Source: Ruminococcaceae bacterium UBA5904
GTDB taxonomy: Bacteria; Bacillota; Clostridia; Oscillospirales; Acutalibacteraceae
Assembly: GCA_002431305.1 (NCBI GenBank)
Contig: DJEG01000038.1
Span: 1-17,599 of the forward strand
DNA: 17,599 bases
Reading direction: 5' to 3'
The notes under the pieces were generated by a model that saw only the letters and a list, made by a program, of their open reading frames with translations, made no database searches and was not told the DNA's origin. This document shows positions 15,901 to 17,599 of this stretch, in pieces. A program made the position numbers and the translations under genes. How positions within the stretch are numbered: position 1 is the first letter of the stretch; each line of letters starts with the position of its first letter.

Positions 15901-16008
15901 TAACTTGTCAAACGACGAATAAGGTATAAAATAAGTTCTTGCACCGAGAATATTGTCTTTAAATATTTTTACATCTCTGTAATTTGTTTTTTTCAGTTTG
16001 TATTTCAA
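12991..16008 (-). CDS. lacZ: Beta-galactosidase, GH2 (LacZ type)
   Basis: This LacZ-type enzyme of 1005 residues from the chosen start hydrolyses terminal beta-galactosides. It has the sugar-binding domain (VPSVWQRTGYLEPVYLNW), the jelly-roll and Ig-like domains, and the TIM barrel with KFKGVNHHDTHP and DEADIETHG. The acid/base Glu446 lies in WSLGNESGW and the nucleophile Glu522 in LCEYAHAMG. The C-terminal small-chain domain (FRAPIDNDR) is complete. I place the start at the TTG at 16008, which has GGAGGG 7 nt upstream. An ATG at 16056 in the same frame lies inside the promoter region and cannot be the start. In the usual HAMGN motif the Asn is Val here. No signal peptide is present, so the enzyme is cytoplasmic. 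It is the first gene of an operon with the GNAT-GH78 gene. The symbol reflects family, not proven substrate. Confidence 0.93.
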   Translation of the reverse strand: MKYKLKKTNYRDVKIFKDNILGARTYFIPYSSFDKLKNTDVLNERYSSDEVTVLSGDWDFKFYRHCAKVPDVFDSSRVKFDSIKVPSVWQRTGYLEPVYLNWKYEFTTVCPTLPEDMPAGIYRKRFEISDMSKQYILTFLGTANNLELYINGSYVGYSEGTHNTSEYDITEYLTEGENELIALSYRWCTGSYLEAQDMFRENGIVRDVLLTKRDKTHIEDFHFDYKKDGESYKCALNVKVAGETDSYSLDVKLFDKDDTVYSTTARTDNNVSFNFELSNIKEWNAEIPSVYELYITLKKDSEETETVRHIVGFKHIEIDTDLFKFNDKLIKFKGVNHHDTHPVRGYCMTHEDYLRDIKLMKEFNVNAVRTSHYPPDPIMLTLCDIYGLYVIDEADIETHGIEDNCGDPNAISDNLKWKEHYLDRVHRMYERDKNHPSITMWSLGNESGWLKNHIKCYEYLKSEGTTIPVHYEGACSSRIYGFDVVSRMYPSPDEVDSIGKKTYGDKPAMKKAYSTKPLFLCEYAHAMGVGPGSLEDYCRLFLKYDNVTGGCIWEWADHSVLHSKNDKKYRNEYTYGGDHGEKRHDGNFCVDGLFYPDRTPHTGAFEMKNCYRPIRAEVNENGEYVFTNTNRFRSSRYINIKWSLDKDGKSVDGGEFTADIAPEKSKAVTIKHKPTDKISNWVMSFKYIVDSSEIAQEQIILNDVPVSVPTYENGNISVSYDNSKTVVHFDDGTASFDDKSGKLVSYIVNSTEYLNQSPASSKTGLTPNVFRAPIDNDRNIKSVWMRHSLDKLTEKIESFNVTLENSRAEISASYSLCAPAGKKFDYVINYSVGSAGDIKITLSLKKTTKALLKLPRFGIMFELPEQFNTVKYFGRGIKENLSDFNAQSPIGIYEEKVHDMHEDYIYPQDNSNHSDVKYIEFKNDSGAGLKIYADDRLTFSAHDYTQENLTKALHREDIERVNSTIVSLDGFVRGAGSNSCGPETLKQYTIDENKRLTFSFTMTAR

Positions 16009-16046
16009 TTTGGTACCCTCCGATATTATAAAATAATGTCGAATAA

Positions 16047-16075
16047 AGTATATCATGAGTTTACGTTTATATCAA
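16047..16075 (-). promoter_or_regulatory. Promoter of the glycosidase operon
   Basis: On the minus strand: TTGATA (rc of 16070-16075), 17 bp, then TATACT (rc of 16047-16052) preceded by TGA. The expected transcript start near 16040 lies downstream of the ATG at 16056, which excludes that ATG. Confidence 0.7.
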
Positions 16076-16084
16076 CAATTCGGA

Positions 16085-16113
16085 TTGAAATTAATATTAT
16101 TTTCTGTTATAAT
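16085..16113 (+). promoter_or_regulatory. Promoter of the methyltransferase gene
   Basis: TTGAAA (16085-16090), 17 bp, then a consensus TATAAT (16108-16113). Its -35 lies 9 bp from the -35 of the divergent glycosidase promoter, so the two are back to back. Confidence 0.75.
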
Positions 16114-16144
16114 TATTCTATAATTTACGAACGGAAAAAATTTA

Positions 16145-17338
16145 ATGGATAAATATAAGAAAAAGAATGTAAAAAAATCGTTCTGTCCCGCCGCCGGAAA
16201 ATGCGGAGGATGTCAGCTGCAGAATATGAGTTACGAGCGTCAATTGGCTTTTAAACAGGCTAAGGTCGTTTCTCTGCTGGGCAAATATGCTCACGTTAAC
16301 GATATAATAGGCATGGATAATCCCGTAAAGTACAGAAACAAAGTGCAGTCTGCGTTCGGCGTTACTCGTTCGGGGAAAATTATATCCGGCGTGTATCAGT
16401 CGAGTACTCATAATATCGTTTCTATAGATTCGTGTATGCTTGAAAACGAAACAGCGGACAGCATAGTCGTTGATATCAGAAAACTTATGCCGTCGTTTAA
16501 ATTAACGGCGTACGATGAGAGAAGAGAGCGCGGTTTTCTCCGACATGTATTAGTAAGAACCGGGCGCGTCAGCGGGGAGGTCATGGTTGTTCTCGTTACT
16601 GCCGGACAGCGGTTCCCGTCTAAAAACAATTTTATTAAAGCTCTGCTTGAACTTCACCCCGAGATTACGACGATAGTACAGAACATAAACGATAAATTCA
16701 CGAGCATGGTTTTAGGCGATAAACAGATTGTTTTGTACGGAAACGGGTACATTACCGACGATCTTTGTTCTCTGACGTTCAGAATCTCGCCTAAGTCGTT
16801 TTATCAGATAAATCCCGAGCAGACTCAGAAACTTTATAATAAGGCTATGGAATTTGCCGGTTTAAATGAAAATGAGACTGTACTCGACGCATACAGCGGT
16901 ATAGGTACTATCGGACTCTATGCTTCAAAAAACGCTAAAAAAGTAATATGTGTTGAGAATAATCCCGAAGCCGTCCGCGACGCTAAAATCAACGCAAAGC
17001 TAAATAATATAGAAAACGCTCAGTTTTACTGTATGGACGCGGGCGAATTTATGACTCAGCTTGCAAAAGAGAACGAACATATTGACGTTGTCTTTACCGA
17101 CCCGCCGAGAGCCGGATGCAGTAAGGAATTTTTAAACAGCCTGTGCGAGCTGTCGCCCGATAAGATCGTTTATATTTCGTGTAATCCCGAAACTCAGGCT
17201 CGAGATGTTTTTTATCTTACAAAACGCGAATATAAAGTAAGGAAAATTCAACCTTTTGACCAGTTTCCCTACACTTCACATATTGAAAACATCGTGATGC
17301 TCTCTAAATCAAAGGAGACGAAGACAAATGAAAAATAA
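16145..17338 (+). CDS. 23S rRNA (uracil-C5)-methyltransferase, RlmD/RumA/TrmA family
   Basis: This 397-residue SAM-dependent RNA methyltransferase has a [4Fe-4S] site, C14-x5-C20-x2-C23 plus C97, with the spacing of E. coli RumA. The RNA-binding fold is followed by the SAM motifs LDAYSGIGTIGLYA (about 248-260), CVENNPEAV and TDPPRAG (Asp319 region). The catalytic nucleophile is Cys346 in YISCNPETQ, and the C-terminal FDQFPYTSHIENI block is typical. The N-terminal TRAM domain of RumA is missing: the first cluster Cys is at residue 14 instead of near 74, and the promoter sits immediately upstream, so this is not a start-site error. In Firmicutes such enzymes methylate 23S rRNA U747 and/or U1939 or tRNA U54; which applies here is not decidable. 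The RBS is weak (ACGGAAAA). The 3' end overlaps the next gene by 11 nt. Confidence 0.93.
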   Translation: MDKYKKKNVKKSFCPAAGKCGGCQLQNMSYERQLAFKQAKVVSLLGKYAHVNDIIGMDNPVKYRNKVQSAFGVTRSGKIISGVYQSSTHNIVSIDSCMLENETADSIVVDIRKLMPSFKLTAYDERRERGFLRHVLVRTGRVSGEVMVVLVTAGQRFPSKNNFIKALLELHPEITTIVQNINDKFTSMVLGDKQIVLYGNGYITDDLCSLTFRISPKSFYQINPEQTQKLYNKAMEFAGLNENETVLDAYSGIGTIGLYASKNAKKVICVENNPEAVRDAKINAKLNNIENAQFYCMDAGEFMTQLAKENEHIDVVFTDPPRAGCSKEFLNSLCELSPDKIVYISCNPETQARDVFYLTKREYKVRKIQPFDQFPYTSHIENIVMLSKSKETKTNEK

Positions 17339-17599
17339 AACGTTCCCGCTGTGGGAAAACGACGTCCCTTTCTATAATAAAAAATACGGAGATTTTAAAC
17401 CCGAACTTGTCGATTATAATTTAAATAACGGAAATCGCCGACCGTGCTTTATCGTTATTCCCGGCGGCGGGTACTCAATGCGAGCGGAAGACCACGAGGG
17501 GGAGGTTATCTGCAAAGAATTTAATAAACTTAATGTTTCGGCATATATGCTCCGTTACCGCGTTCACCCTTATTCGAAACCGTGTCAGGAGACGGATTT
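17328..17599 (+). CDS. Alpha/beta hydrolase, acetyl-esterase/BD-FAE-like (3' end off window)
   Basis: The first 90 codons of a gene continue past the window edge. Residues include RRPCFIVIPGGGYSMRAEDHEG, with the PGGGY oxyanion-hole motif, then CKEFNKLNVSAYMLRYRVHPY. This is the usual opening of small cytoplasmic esterases that remove acetyl or feruloyl groups from plant oligosaccharides. The Ser, Asp and His triad would lie beyond the end. The ATG has AAAGGAG 10 nt upstream, inside the methyltransferase gene, and the two frames overlap by 11 nt, so they are cotranscribed. Its closeness to the divergent glycosidase operon fits a role in glycoside trimming, which is inference. Confidence 0.82.
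   Translation, partial: MKNKTFPLWENDVPFYNKKYGDFKPELVDYNLNNGNRRPCFIVIPGGGYSMRAEDHEGEVICKEFNKLNVSAYMLRYRVHPYSKPCQETD

Noticed and set aside
16009..16056. An ATG at 16056 as beta-galactosidase start, 16 residues longer
   Set aside because: It lies in the promoter next to the -10 box and has no RBS, while the TTG at 16008 has GGAGGG 7 nt upstream.

Overview
The window looks like a chromosomal contig from an uncultured gut Clostridium-type Firmicute, probably Oscillospirales/Ruminococcaceae-like. The reasons are Gram-positive ribosome binding sites (AAGGAG), a DUF4317 protein, an Mbeg1-like hydrolase, a GH2/GH78 glycosidase pair, and a truncated secreted protein ending in the Cys/His-rich tail often seen in clostridial surface proteins. 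This placement is inference from family content; there is no rRNA or other phylogenetic marker here. I see no tRNA, rRNA, CRISPR array or complete mobile element.

Layout. (a) 1-820: the left edge joins an internal piece of an IS256-family transposase (minus strand) to the 3' part of a fibronectin-III surface protein gene (plus strand), followed by a strong terminator. (b) 890-2191: a secreted DUF4874/DUF4832-type protein, ending at a bidirectional terminator shared with the convergent ABC genes. (c) 2264-7247, minus strand: an OmpR-family response regulator, an intramembrane-type histidine kinase, an ABC ATPase and a large two-FtsX permease. This is a typical envelope-stress or peptide-resistance module. 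(d) 7417-8586, plus strand: an Mbeg1-like alpha/beta hydrolase, convergent with (e) 8643-9767, a DUF4317 protein. (f) 9841-10369, minus strand: two tandem, paralogous, single-gene transcription units encoding 35- and 36-residue amphipathic peptides, each with its own promoter, RBS and terminator. (g) 10414-16008, minus strand: a two-gene operon of a cytoplasmic GH2 beta-galactosidase and, 3 nt downstream, a protein with a GNAT acetyltransferase domain fused in frame to a GH78 alpha-L-rhamnosidase. (h) 16145-17599, plus strand, divergent from (g): a TRAM-less RlmD/RumA-type methyltransferase overlapping the start of an alpha/beta-hydrolase esterase that runs off the window.

How the parts may work together. 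The kinase has almost no extracellular loop, so the neighbouring transporter is the likely sensor, and the regulator probably drives the ABC genes. The glycosidases and the final esterase suggest trimming of imported, rhamnose- and galactose-containing (perhaps acetylated) plant glycosides. The most novel items are the twin amphipathic peptide genes, whose chemistry recalls phenol-soluble modulins or leaderless bacteriocins, and the GNAT-GH78 fusion. The left-edge junction should be checked as a deletion or an assembly chimera.
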